DNA of 64,000 bases, taken from assembly GCF_024166365.1 (NCBI RefSeq), contig NC_064831.1, positions 31,982,768-32,046,767 of the forward strand. The letters run 5' to 3'. The position numbers and the translations under genes were made by a program. Shown in pieces: positions 10,431-21,454 of this stretch (positions are counted from its first letter, which is position 1; every line of letters begins with the position of its first letter). Origin of the DNA: Elephas maximus indicus. Its lineage: Eukaryota > Chordata > Mammalia > Proboscidea > Elephantidae. Below the pieces are notes generated by a model that worked only from the letters and a program-made list of their open reading frames with translations, was not told where the DNA came from and did no database searches.

Positions 10431-11681
10431 ATGCAAGGGAAGTGAAGCAGAGGGAACGCCTAAGTCGGCCTGAGGCAGCTCGGAAAATCAACACAGAGCT
10501 CCAGACTCAGGTTCTATGGCAAGTCAATAGAATTATCTTTTGGTCAAAGGGGAATGTCTTTATCATAGTCCTTTGAGTGGCAAGAGGGAAAAAAAAAAAG
10601 TAGCCTGTTGCTCTTATAAGCCCTACCACCTTGGTTGGCATTATGGGAAGCTGCACTTACTTGTGATCACCTCTCCCTGGCATGGAAAATCATATTCCTG
10701 AGAATCGTTCCACAGCCACTATTTTTCATCACATATGAGCTATTATTCCAGCTGGGTGTTGACAAGACAAAGCTTTTCCCTAATGCTTAAGTAATAGAGT
10801 GGAAAATAGTTGACAAAATAGGAAAAGGCTGATTCTGATTATACATACAATCTCTTCTCTTAAGAACAAAATGTGTTTTAGCAGGCTTGAATCATTCCTT
10901 ACAGGGCTGGGAAGTTATTATTTACCTAGTTGGTTATTTAATCGGTTAGCTTTAAAATTACTGGTTTTATACGTGCATATTATAAAAATTCAAGCAGCAT
11001 ACAAAAAAGAATATATGACTTAGATCTCACTATCCAAAAATAACCAGTGTTCATATATGCTGAGCATCAATTCAGAAATCTGTCTATACAAATGCATAAT
11101 TGGATGGAGGAATGGATGGATGAACGAAAACAATCTTAGAAGAATGGAATCATGTATTTCTTATAAGAATAAAAAATGTTAAATTTAATTTTACATGAAT
11201 TTAATAGATGATATGTGAAAATACAGGAAAAGCTGAAATTCATAGAATTTTCCTCAGTGAAATTCATAGAACTTTCCTCAATGGCATATTCATTTTAAGC
11301 TATTTCTCTAAGGATAAGAAAAAAGATCATGGAAACCACTAAAAGGATGTTTTTCTAATTATATTTTTCGATTTTAGACAGTATAAATTGGAAGATTTTA
11401 GCATGAAAGGTTAAATGACCAGCATGCTTATACTTCCTCCCACCTCTCCTCACACCACCTCCGGGTTTCTTTGATACTTTATTTTGTTTACTTAGCAAAG
11501 ATGTATATATTTACACCATGTTCTGCAACCAAACTTCTTAGTTGCTGTTGTTGTTTAATCTTGATTTTGTATTTAAATTGATTTAATGCTCACCAACGGT
11601 TATTTCACCATTCCTATATTCTTTATTTTGATTAATCTCTTTGTGGGATGAATTTCTTCATTACAATGATACACAATAATA
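10431..11681. other. AT-rich sequence with a small tandem duplication
   Basis: There is no gene. A 24-bp unit (tgaaattcatagaattttcc...) occurs twice in tandem at 11234-11257 and 11258-11281, with two differences. Confidence 0.55.
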
Positions 11682-11925
11682 ACAGCAGCTTACATGAATA
11701 TAGCGTTTACTATGGGCAAGGCATTGTTTCAAGCACTGTGAGTACATATATACACGCACACATGCGTGTATGTGTGTATTAATTGAATCCACACAACCCA
11801 ATGAAATAGGGATAATTATCATCCCCACTTTACAGAGGAGAGACTAAGGCACAAAAAGGTTAGTTACGTAACTTGCTTAAATTAAGCTAGAAAGTGGCAA
11901 AGCTGGGATTCAAGCCCAGGCAGTC
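11682..11925 (-). mobile_element. MIR element, nearly full-length, antisense
   Basis: Ordered MIR landmarks are ggcaaggcattgtttcaagc, tagggataattatcatcccc, actttacagaggagagacta, gttagttacgtaacttgc and gggattcaagcccaggca. A dinucleotide expansion sits at its centre. Confidence 0.9.
11742..11779. repeat. Alternating purine-pyrimidine tract with palindrome
   Basis: Thirty-eight bases alternate strictly between purine and pyrimidine (mixed TA, CA and TG steps). Inside it, atacacgca (11750-11758) and tgcgtgtat (11763-11771) form a 9-bp stem around the loop caca. Such tracts favour Z-DNA or a cruciform. Confidence 0.8.
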
Positions 11926-12070
11926 AGGCCCATAAAGGCTTTCTTCAAGAAGGATTTTTTGGTGCTATGTTCCCTGAGCTCTGTTATGATTGAGAATGCT
12001 CTCCTTTTTGCCTTTAAACATTAATGACAATTCGACTGGATAAAAATATTCTCTACGAAAGACAAGAACC

Positions 12071-12908
12071 ATGATCTTATTAATTGATGCAGAAAAGGCA
12101 TTTGACAAGGTCCAACACCCATTCATAATAAAAACTCTCCGCAAAATAAGGATAGAAGGAAAATTCCTAAACATTATAAAGGGCATTTATACAAAGCCAA
12201 TGGCCAACATCACCCTCAATGGAAAGAGTCTGAAAGCATTCCCCTTGAAATCGGGAACCAGACGAGTATGCCATTTATCACCATTTTTATTCAACATCAT
12301 GCTGGAGGTCCTAGCCAGAGCAATTAGGTGAGAAAAAGAAAGGCACCCAGAATGGTAAGGAAGAAGTAGAAGTATCTCTGTTTGCAGATGACATGATCTT
12401 GTATACAGACAACCCTAAGGAATCCTCAAGAAAACTACTGAAACTAATAGAAGAGTTCAGCAGAGTATCAGGATACAAGATAAACATACAAAAATCAGTA
12501 GAATTCTTCTACACCAACAAAGAGAACGTCAAAGAGGAAACCACCAAATCGATACCATTTACTGTAGCCCCCAAGAAGATAAAATACTTAGGAATAAATC
12601 TAACCAGAGACATAAAAGACCTATACAAAGAAATCTACAAGGCTCTACTGCAAGAAACCAAAAGAGATCTACATAAGTGGAAAAACATACCTTGATCATG
12701 GATAGGAAGACTCAACACTGTAAAAATGCCTATTCTACCAAAAGCCATGTGTAGATACAATGCAATTCTGATCCAAAATCCAACAACATTTTTGAACGTG
12801 ATAGAGAAAAAAATCACCAACTTCATATGGAAAGGAAAGAGGCCTCGGAAAAGTAAAGCATTACTGAAAAAGAAGAACAAAGTGGGAAGCCTCACACTAC
12901 CTGATTTA
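12071..12908 (+). pseudogene. L1 ORF2 reverse-transcriptase remnant
   Basis: The segment encodes I-D-A-E-K-A-F-D-K, then G-T-R-...-C-H-L-S-P and the catalytic region A-D-D-M-I-L-Y-T near 12388. It continues through the thumb to L-P-D-L near 12900. The frame is broken near 12331 and at a stop near 12693. The rest of ORF2 has been deleted. Confidence 0.9.
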
Positions 12909-13412
12909 GTGAATACCCTAATTAGATAGTAGACAAGAACTATTTTAGGTGAAGGGAAGAGAACACACAATACAGGAGAGGTCAGCACAACTGGACAAAA
13001 TGAAAAGCAAAGAAGTTCCCTGAATAAACCAAATGCTTTGAAGGTCAGAGTAGCAGGGGTGGGGGTCTGGAGACCATGGTTTCAGAGGACACCTAGGTCA
13101 ATTGGCATAATAAAATCTATTAAGATAACATTCTGCATCCCACTTTGGTGAGTGGCATCTGGGGTCTTAAACCCTAGTAAGCAGCCATCTACAATGCATC
13201 AATTGGTCTCAACCCACCTGGAGCAAAGGAGAATGAAGAACACCAAAGATGCAAGGTAATATTGAGTCCAAGAGACAGAAAGGGCCACATAAATCAGAGA
13301 CTACATCAGCCTGAGACCAGAAGAACTAGATGGTGCCCAGCTACAACCAATGACTCCCCTGACAAGGAACACGACAGAGACTCCCTGATGGAACAGGAGA
13401 GCAGTGGGATGC

Positions 13413-14705
13413 TGTTGCTGTTATTAGGTGCCATCAAGTCAGTTCCAACTCATAGCGACCATATGTGCAGCAGAACAAAACACTACCTGGTCCTGTGCCA
13501 TTCTTACAATCATTGTTATGCTTGAACTCATTGTTGCAGTCACTGTGTCAATCCACCTCGTTGAGGGTCTTCCACTCTTCCACTGACCCTGTACTTTGCC
13601 AAGCATGATCTCCTTCTCCAGGGACTGATCCCTCCTGACAACATTTCCAAAGTACGTAAGATGCAGTTTTGCCATCCTTGCTTCTAAGGAGCATTCTGGT
13701 TGCACTTCTTCCAAGACAGATTTGTTCGTTCTTTTGGTAGTCTTTGTATATTCAGTATTCTTCGCCAACGCCACAATTTAAAGGCATCAGTTCTTCTTCG
13801 GTCTTCTGTATTCATTGTCCAGCTTTCACATGCATATAATGTGATTGAAAATACCATGGCTTGGGTCAGACGCACCTCAGTCTTCACGGTGACATCTTTG
13901 CTTTTCAATGCTTTAACAGGTTTTTTGCAGATTTACCCAATGCAATGTGTCTTTTGTTTTCTTGACAGCTGCTTCAATGGCTGTTGATTGCAGATCCAAG
14001 TAAAATGAAATCCTTGACAACTTCAACCTTTTCTCCATTTCTCATGATGTTGCTCATTGATCGAGTTGTGAGGATTTTTGTTTTCTTTATGTTGAGGTGC
14101 AATCCATACTGAAGGCTGTGATTTTTGATCTTCATTAGTAAGTGCTTCAAGTCCTTTTCACTTTCTGCAAGCAAAGTTGTGTCATCTGCATAACGCAGGT
14201 TGTTAATGAACCTTCCTCCAATCCTGATGCCCCGTTCTTCTTCATATAGCCCAGCTTCTTGGATTATTTGCTCAGCGTACAGATTGAATAGGCATGGTGA
14301 AAAGATACAACCCTGACGCACGCCTTTCCTGACTTTAAACCAACCAGTATCCCCTTGTTCTGTCCACACAACTGCCTCTTGATCTATGTAAAGGCTCCTC
14401 ATGAGCACACTTAAGTGTTCTGGAATTCCCATTCTTCGCAATTTTATCCATAATTTGTTATGATCCACACAGTCAGATGCCTTTGCATAGTCAATAAAAC
14501 ACAGGTAAACACCCTTCTGGTATTCTCTGTTTTCAGCCAGGATCCGTCTGACATCAGCAATGATATCCCTGGTTCCACATCCTCTTCTGAAACCGGTCCG
14601 AATTTCTGGTAGTCCACTATCGATATTATACTGCTGCAGCCATTTTTGAAGAAGGACCTGGCAGTCTACTTCTGAAAAGCATTAGCCAATGAAAACCTTA
14701 CAAAT
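13413..14705 (-). mobile_element. RTE LINE A, 5'-truncated, inserted in L1 #2, with a SINE fragment at its 5' end
   Basis: It is bounded by a perfect 13-bp duplication agcagtgggatgc (13400-13412 and 14706-14718). On the minus strand it ends with RTE 3' sequence (the complement of tgttgctgttattaggtgcc). RTE similarity ends near 14650. Bases 14650-14704 instead match the type A SINE middle on the plus strand (acctggcagtctacttctga then gccaatgaaaacct). Confidence 0.9.
13439..14468 (-). pseudogene. RTE (BovB-related clade) reverse-transcriptase remnant
   Basis: Reading down the minus strand from 14468: D-H-N-K-L-W, G-I-P-E-H-L, V-R-Q-G-C-I-F-S-P, then R-Y-A-D-D-T-T-L-L with the catalytic codons at 14192-14181. 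The C-terminal part (13908-13439) includes C-E-S-W-T and S-G-R-P-S-T-R-W-I-D. The order fits the RTE clade, which has a single reading frame encoding endonuclease and reverse transcriptase. Frameshifts near 13974 and 13700 inactivate it. Confidence 0.9.
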
Positions 14706-14867
14706 AGCAGTGGGATGCAGACCTCAAATTCTCATAAAAAGACCAGACTTAATGGTCTGAGACTGGAGGGACGCCGGAGGTCATGGTCCCCAGAGCTTCT
14801 GTTAGCCCAAGACAGAAACCATTCCCAAAGCCAACTCTTAAGACAGGTATTAGACTGGACTATGGGA

Positions 14868-14890
14868 TTTTTTTTTTTTTTTTTATGGGA
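14868..14890. repeat. Poly(T) micro-insertion with 7-bp duplication in the L1 #2 3' UTR
   Basis: About 16-17 T residues lie between two copies of tatggga (14861-14867 and 14884-14890). Removing the run and one copy restores normal L1 sequence. Confidence 0.75.
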
Positions 14891-15139
14891 TAGAAAATGA
14901 TACTGGTGAGGAGTGAGCTTCTTGGCTCAAGTAGATACGTGAGACAATGTGGGCAGCTCCTGTATGAATGGGAGAGGAGAAGGCAGAAGCTGGCTGAATG
15001 GACAGGGGGAATAGGGGGTGGAGAGGAGTGTGCTGTCTCATTGTGGGAGAGCAACTAGGCAAGGTATATATAAATTTTTGTATGAAAGACTGACTTGATT
15101 TGTAAACTTTCACTTGAAGCACAGTAAAAAAAAAAATTC

Positions 15140-16824
15140 TAGTTCACAGTTCTTTTTGTATATAGGTATTGCCCCACTGTTTTCTGAAGTTGAGAGTTAA
15201 TGGGGAGAAATCTGCAGTCCCCTTGCTTTTTATTTCCCCCTTTTGGTTTTTCTGCTGATGTCTGAAGAATTCTTTCTCATTGAGATTAGTTTAATCATTA
15301 TAGGGCTCAATGTTATTCATGCTGTATCAATTTTTCCTGGTATACAGTGTGATCTTTCAAACTACAGATTCAATTCTTCCTTTACTTCAGGAAAACTTTT
15401 TTTGTATTATGTTTTCTAATATTTTTCTGTTTCATTTGTTGGGTTCTTAGCTCCAGGAATATCAAATATCTTATAATAAATTGTTTTTGAGCTCCTTAAC
15501 TATTAATGTCTATTTTTTCCTTCTACTTTTGCTGTGATTGTTTTGTCTTTCTTTGCCATTTATGACTTTTTAGCTATGTCTACTCTCCCTTTCCATTTCT
15601 AATAGTTAGAATTTGATTTTGTTCCTTTAGTTCTTCAATACCCCCCTTTCATCTCATTTTGTTGTTTTTATCATCTTAGTTTGATCTGTTTTATTTAATA
15701 TATGTTCTTTCTAAATTCTCATATAGCATAATGCACTTGCAAGAAATCTACTTGCTATCATGTGTGTGTGGTAAATATGTATGTATCTGCTTGCTAGTTT
15801 GATTTTGTGTTCTTCCAGGCAGGATTTTTCACGTGTATTTTTAACATGCATTTTCTTCTTTAGTGTATTTGTACAGCGGCTATGCCATTTCTTTTTATCT
15901 TATTCATGTCTAATATAGGCAATTCTGTCTGATCATCTATTACTCAGGTAGGACATGGTGTGGGTGCATCTTCCTTGACATCCTCCCTGCTTTATGTAAG
16001 ACCTTCTATCTTCTCCACTCTCAGCTGCAGTTTGAGGGCTAGGTGTTATTTTCAATCCCCTTTTCTGTAGCCTGATGGTGTGGGGAGGTTAGTTCAGCTG
16101 AGTTCTGCCAGAATGGAGTACTTGCTAGGAGCCCAAAGTTTCACTTCTTTCTGAGATATAACTAAATACCTTTTGACTGGAGCCCAGTTCATCTAACCAA
16201 GAGTACGGACTGTTCCTGCAGCTCACATTGGCCTGGATGCCATTCCTGCCTCTGACAAATCCCCAGAGTCAAGCATTGAGGCTTCTTCTCTCAAGGACTT
16301 TTCCTGGAACTTTCCCAGAATTGCTTATTTACCCCATCTAAGTCGGCTTCTCTGGAACATAGAGAGCATTAGTGAGAATACTCAGAATTTCATTAATTGG
16401 CCATCTTTCCTCTGCTCTGCTGGGAAGTGAACAAGGGAGGGGGGTAAGTGAGGTTAAGAACCCTGCTCTGCTTCTTTTTGTGGTTGCCACTTCTTGATAC
16501 TTACAGCATAAAGCTGATCCTCTTTCCTTGTTTGTTTGGTGCTGGGAATCCATCTCTCTGTCTCCATCACCACCTCTTTTGAGTGTGCATTTATTTTCTA
16601 AATGCTTTATCAGGTATTAGGGAAAAGGGATTCTGTGGTTGCTACTACATTCTGTCATTTCTGTTGGGATTTTTAAAACAGAAGAAAACTTCTGCCCAGT
16701 TCACTTTTTAATTAATTTGTTGTTAATATTATCAGACTAACACACCCTGGTCCCTTATTATCTCAGCATTTCCCATACTGGTTGCTCTGCTAGCCTGCAT
16801 AGAATCACTTGTCATTCCTTATGT
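15140..16824. other. T-rich old sequence, no gene
   Basis: The first ~1 kb is T-rich and resembles an eroded antisense L1-type repeat (for example ggggagaaatctgcagtccc), but I cannot assign a family. No reading frame is credible. Confidence 0.35.
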
Positions 16825-16958
16825 ATTCGTTTGTTGGATGAATTAATAAATGTTCTTTGAGCACTTGTTTCATGCCAGATTCTGACTAGGCATTGAGGAT
16901 AGAGCAATGAGGAAGGCAGGGCCCCTGCCCTCAAGTGGCTTACTGGAAAATAGAAGAG
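16825..16958 (-). mobile_element. L2 LINE 3' fragment
   Basis: gttggatgaattaataaatg, gagcacttgtttcatgccag, aggatagagcaatgaggaag and ccctgccctcaagtggctta give the reversed L2 3' pattern. Confidence 0.75.
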
Positions 16959-17777
16959 ACAGACATTGTATTACTTTCCTATTATAATCACAAATTTAGT
17001 GGCTTAAACAATGCAAATTTATTATCTTATTGTCTTTAGGTTAGAAAGCCAACATGGGTCTTACTGTGCTAAAATCAAGGCGCCGGCCAGGCTGCATTCC
17101 CTGCTGCAGACTCTAGGAAAGAATCCATTACCTCACCTTTCCCAGCTTCTAGAAGTTGCCAGAATGCTTCTTGGAAGCAAGGACGGTGAGGCTGCATCTC
17201 ACACATTTTGGACATGTTTTCAGGAGGGATCAGTCCCTGGAGAAGGACATCATGCTTTGTAAAGTACAGAATCAATGAAAAAAGAGGAAGATCCTCAACA
17301 AGATGGATTGACACAGTGACTGCAACAGTGGGCTCAAGCTAGCAACAATTGTGAGGATGGTGCAGGACTGGGCAGTATTTCATTCTGTTGTGTATAGGGT
17401 CACTACGAGTCAGAACCGACTGGTCAGTACCTAACCACAACAACAGAGGTTGCCGCCTTCCTTGGCTTGTGCCCCACTTCCTTGATGTTCAAAGCCAGCA
17501 ACGTAACTTCTCTATGACCTCATTTCCATAGTCACATCTCTTTCTCTGACCACAACCAGGTAAAGTTCTCCTCTTTGAAGAATTCCTGTGATTAGGGTAG
17601 ACTCATCCAGATAATCTAGGATAATCTCATTTCAAAGTCCTTCACTTAATCACATCTACAAAGTCTCTTTGCCATGTAAGGTAACATGTTCTGGAGTATG
17701 TTCCGGTATACTGCATTAAAGGTTCCAGAGATTAAGGCATGGACATCTTTGGGGGAGCATTATTCTGCCTACCACAG
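16959..17777 (-). mobile_element. MaLR-type LTR, antisense, split by an RTE
   Basis: The left part (16959-17160) has caaatttagtggcttaaaca and aaaatcaaggcgccggcc. The right part (17445-17777) has tggataatctaggataatctc-like sequence, acatctttgggggagca and ttattctgcctaccaca. This is the order of a reversed MLT1-type LTR. An RTE 3' end is inserted at 17161-17444. Confidence 0.75.
17161..17444 (+). mobile_element. RTE LINE B, 3' end only
   Basis: About 285 bp contains cacattttggacatgtttt, ccctggagaaggacatcatg, agatggattgacacagtgac and the 3' terminus agtacctaaccacaacaac. It is flanked by agaagttgcc (17151-17160) and agaggttgcc (17445-17454), a 10-bp duplication with one change. It lies inside a MaLR LTR and so is younger than it. 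Confidence 0.9.
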
Positions 17778-17789
17778 AAATGTAAATAA

Positions 17790-18030
17790 ATAATAACAGT
17801 AGCCAACACTTAGTGTGTCATGTATCTCTCTGACAGTTTACTTGAATTAACTCGTTTAGTCTCCACAATATTTCTATGAGAGCGGAACTATTACTACCTC
17901 CTTTTGTAACTGAGAAGGCTGAAGTGCAGAGAGGTAAAATGACTTGTCTAAGGTCTCACAACTGTTAAGCAGCAGAGTATGGGTTTTAACCCAGCGATCT
18001 AGCTCCAGAGCCTGTCCTCTTAACACCTTC
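17790..18030 (-). mobile_element. MIR element, antisense
   Basis: taacagtagccaacacttag, then gaactattactacctccttt, aggtaaaatgacttgtctaa, ggtctcacaactgttaagca and gggttttaacccagcgatct follow the reversed MIR order. Confidence 0.8.
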
Positions 18031-18212
18031 CTTGTGAAAATGCTATAATTAATGTAAGTACAAAGTGTAGGACCAGAGAAAGGACTCAGGTGGAGGGGGA
18101 AGGGAAGGAGGCCTTTCTGTCCAGTGAGGAGAAAAAAGATGAGCAGTTCAGCAGGTAAAAAGGCAAGGAAGGGCCCACAGAAGTGAGAGGATGGCATGTG
18201 GGCTTTGGGATG

Positions 18213-18682
18213 TGTCTTAGTCATCTAGTGCTGCTATAACAGAAATACCGTAAGTTGATGCCTTTAACAAAGAGAAGTCTGTTTCCTCACAGTAAAATAG
18301 GCTAAACTCCAAATTCAGGGCGTTATATCCAGGGGAAGGCTTTGTCTCTCTATCGGCCTTCTCATCAATCTTTCCCCGGGCTAGGAGCTTCTCTGTGCAG
18401 GTACCCCGGGTTCAAAGTGCTCCCAGCACTGCTTTCTTGGTGGTATAGGTTTCCCCGTCTCTGCTCAATTCTCTCTTTTATATCTCAAGAGATTTCCTCA
18501 AGACACAATCCAATCTTGTAGATTGAGTCATGTCTTGCTGACACCACTGACGCCCATTCTCTCTTATTAACATCAAAGAGGCAGGACTTATAACACATAG
18601 GAAAATCACTCAACACCGGGAATCGTGGCCCAGCCAAACTGATACACACATTTTGGTTGGGGACATAATTCAACCCATGAAA
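18213..18682 (-). mobile_element. Solo LTR, MaLR type, antisense, with 5-bp duplication
   Basis: It begins TGTCTTAGTCATCTAGTGCT and continues with gctataacagaaataccgta and, near the far end, gaatcgtggcccagccaaac and ttcaacccatga. ggatg at 18208-18212 is repeated at 18683-18687. The terminal CA appears mutated to AA. Confidence 0.83.
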
Positions 18683-18821
18683 GGATGTGAAATGGTGTAA
18701 GATGTAGGAACACAGTGGGCAGTGGAGGGTAGGGCAGTGGGGAGAGTGAAGGGACACTAGTGAAGAGGCCAGTCTTCACCACCACTGTGTATTTAACAAG
18801 CCACAGACCTCACGCCTGTGA

Positions 18822-18985
18822 CCAAAACCAAACCCACTGCCATTGAGTTGATGCTGACTCATAGGGACCCTATAGGACAGAGTAGAGCTGCCCCATTGAG
18901 TTTCCAATGAGCGCCTGGTGGATTCAAACTGCTGAGCTCTTGGTTAGCAGCTGTAGCTCTTAACTGCTACGCCACCAGGGTTTCC
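18822..18985 (-). mobile_element. tRNA-derived SINE, type C
   Basis: The antisense short form starts with the tail complement (aaccaaacccactgccattg), has no middle segment, and ends with the head complement (gccaccagggtttcc). Confidence 0.9.
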
Positions 18986-20359
18986 GTGACCATGAAAAGG
19001 AAGAGCATATAAAGCTTCCCAGGCTTGTTTCTGTACCTGTGCCCTTCCTTTCTGGTTTTGTCCAGGCCCAGGCCCTTGTCTTCAGTGAGCCATGCTCCTG
19101 CCTTTTGGATCTGGAGTTTGAATCTGGATTCTGACCTTGGCCCCGAGTGCCTCCTAAGGACTTGGGCTCAGGCTCGGCCCTGTGGGTCTTTGGGTCCCTG
19201 GTGGGAGCCAAAACCTTAGTTTGGGCCTGAGGTCCAAATAGTGGGATATCCTCCCTCGCTAGTGCTCAATCAAATGTGATGGGATGGAGGGGCCACTCAG
19301 ACTGAAGGCAGATGCCTGAATAGGAAAGACCATCCTACAGGGCAGGGGTTCCCACAAACTTCGTTTAGGGGGACCTTCTCATAATGTTAAAAGTTTGTGA
19401 ATTCAGGCATGACATTTGTTGTTGTCTTTGCATCTAGTCGTTGACTGAGAAGGCACACGTGACAAAAAGTTACATTAAATATTGATATTCATGTAATGAA
19501 TTTACTTCTTCTTGGTCAGTATATCCACACATTTAAAATAAGAGAGATCTTATCTGCAGTCCTGAACTCTATAAGGCACTGAAACAACTTGTGTTATAAC
19601 TTTGTGGCATGCTATTTTGGGGGCAAAACCTGTCCTGAACTGACATGGAGCTATTTACAGTCTTTCTTCATCCCATTAGTAATGAACATCCCAAAATTTA
19701 CCTCCAGAGATATTAATGTGTTTGATTAGGGTACTGCCCTAGACTCTGCTGAGAATGTTTCTGACATATAGGATATACATCTCATTTCCTTTCTGAAACC
19801 TGAAATACCTGGATTCCAAAACACACTTGTCCCCAGAGCTTTGAAATAAGTGATTGTGGACCTGTAGGAGATATACATGTAAGAGACATCATCTATTTTG
19901 TTGATAATCGGTGCTTAGTGTATTATGGCTCCACCGCCACCTTGCAGTTAAGTCTCCTCAGGTGCACACGAAGCGTTCTTGGCCTACTCTGCAGTTCTAC
20001 CTAGGGTCTTTTGTCCTAATTTAAGGTATCTGAGCTCTTAATCTAGGAACTACCTTTTCTCCTGGAGGCTAGTTCTCTTCTGTTTAAAATAAATACTGCA
20101 TGACTCCAGTGTATTTAAAGAAAGCATTTCAATATAATAGGAAGCTAACACGATACCACTACAGAACAGCATAAAAAGGCTTGTAATCACCAGGTGGAAT
20201 TATAGAGAAAAGTAAACCAACGCATATTGTGCCCTACTGCATGCTTTGATGGAAACTACAGTCACACTCCCCACCTTGGGAAACTGTCTTAGATCCTCTA
20301 GAGCAACGCAGATCCTATAGAGCAGAGCAGAGCAGAAAAGTTCCAGCTTTGAAGGACAG
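18986..20359. other. Unique sequence, nothing recognised
   Basis: About 1.4 kb has no recognised repeat. A GC-rich part (19020-19220) has short open frames on both strands that overlap without codon-like structure, so I do not call a gene. Confidence 0.5.
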
Positions 20360-20492
20360 AGATTCTAGATTCTAATCCTGTCTCTGCCCTATCATGCTGG
20401 GTAAGAGCTCACGAGTTGCTTTATCTCTCTGGGACTCAGTTTCTTCATCTACGAAAGGAAGTGGATTTGATTGACTCTGAAATGTTAGATCT
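20360..20492 (+). mobile_element. MIR fragment
   Basis: ctagattctaatcctgtctc, ggtaagagctcacgagttgc and tctctgggactcagtttctt follow MIR order. The young SINE at 20506 inserted near its end. Confidence 0.65.
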
Positions 20493-20505
20493 TATGATTC
20501 TAAGG

Positions 20506-20657
20506 GGAAACCTTGGTGGTGTAGTGGTTAAGTGTACGGCTGCTAACCAAAGGCTCGGCAGTTCCAATCTGCCAGGCGCTCCTTGGAAACTCTATGGGGC
20601 AGTTCTGCTCTGTCCTATGGGGTCCCTAGGAGTCGGAATTGACTCGACGGCAGTGGG
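20506..20657 (+). mobile_element. tRNA-derived SINE, type C, with perfect 13-bp duplication
   Basis: The head (ggtggtgtagtggttaagtg) is followed directly by ctccttggaaactctatggg and an RTE-like tail (gagtcggaattgactcgacg). tatgattctaagg at 20493-20505 is repeated exactly at 20658-20670. The copy has almost no 3' repeat tail. Confidence 0.95.
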
Positions 20658-20670
20658 TATGATTCTAAGG

Positions 20671-21222
20671 AATGCACTTTTGGGGGAAAGATGTGCATTC
20701 CAGAACCTCACCTTTAACCCATGTCAGCTGCTGTAGAATGAATTGCATATTTTATACAGATAAAATTTAATATACGTACTGACAAAGAAAGCATGCTCAT
20801 TTATAGGCACTTTATAACTTATAAATAAGCAAAGGGATCAACAACTTATCAAATGTTCGTCTGAGGTCAGTGAGTGGACCACTCTTTCCTGTCTCTCCGG
20901 GTACTGTCTGTGAAAGAGTCAGCCCAATTCAGGCTGACCCCAATGATGAATTCATTAATTCAGTACTTATTATGCATTGGGTGCCATGCCAAGGAGAGGA
21001 AAGGGAGAGGCAGCTATCTAGCTCTCCTGCCATACTGGTATCTGCGGCCCCTCCTGGGTCTGAAGGTAATGGGAGGAGTTGTTGATTGGCATGTCGGTTG
21101 AATCCCATCCTTTTTTATGTGTCACAATTAATTAAGGTATCATATTGATGGTGGGAAGCTGGAGATTATTCCGGAAGCAGGATTTGTTTGTTTTTTCCAA
21201 GCAGAATACTGATTTTAAACCT
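20671..21222. other. Unique sequence, nothing recognised
   Basis: About 550 bases hold no recognised element or gene. Confidence 0.5.
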
Positions 21223-21262
21223 CTACTCTGTTGGAATCGACTCGATGGCACTGGGTTCTGGG
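21223..21262 (+). mobile_element. SINE 3'-tail fragment
   Basis: Only the RTE-like tail survives (tggaatcgactcgatggcac). It lies next to a complete SINE in the same orientation. Confidence 0.75.
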
Positions 21263-21277
21263 TTTTATCTGAACATA

Positions 21278-21439
21278 AAGCCCTGGTGGCGCAGCAGTTA
21301 AGAGCTCAGCTGCTAACCAAAAACTGGGCAGTTCGAATCCACCAGCTGCTCCTTGGAAACCTTATGGGGCAGTTCCACTCTGCTCTACAGGGTCACTAAG
21401 AGTCGGAATTGACTCGACGGCAACGGGTTTGGTTTTTGG
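21278..21439 (+). mobile_element. tRNA-derived SINE, type C, with perfect 15-bp duplication
   Basis: It carries a well preserved head (ccctggtggcgcagcagtta), a B-box-like cagttcgaatccaccag, and a tail ending cgacggcaacgggtttgg. It is flanked by ttttatctgaacata at 21263-21277 and 21440-21454, so it is probably among the youngest SINEs here. Confidence 0.95.
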
Positions 21440-21454
21440 TTTTATCTGAACATA

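Larger units (their letters stand above)
12061..15139 (+). mobile_element. L1 LINE #2, internally deleted, split by an RTE
   Basis: ORF2 palm sequence (12061 to about 12908) jumps to 3' UTR sequence equivalent to position ~3955 of L1 #1, so about 1.26 kb is missing. The 3' UTR runs to 13412, is interrupted by an RTE insertion (13413-14705), and resumes after the 13-bp duplication to end in an A tract near 15130. The last segment contains an extra poly(T) insertion. The 5' part of the element is absent. Confidence 0.93.
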
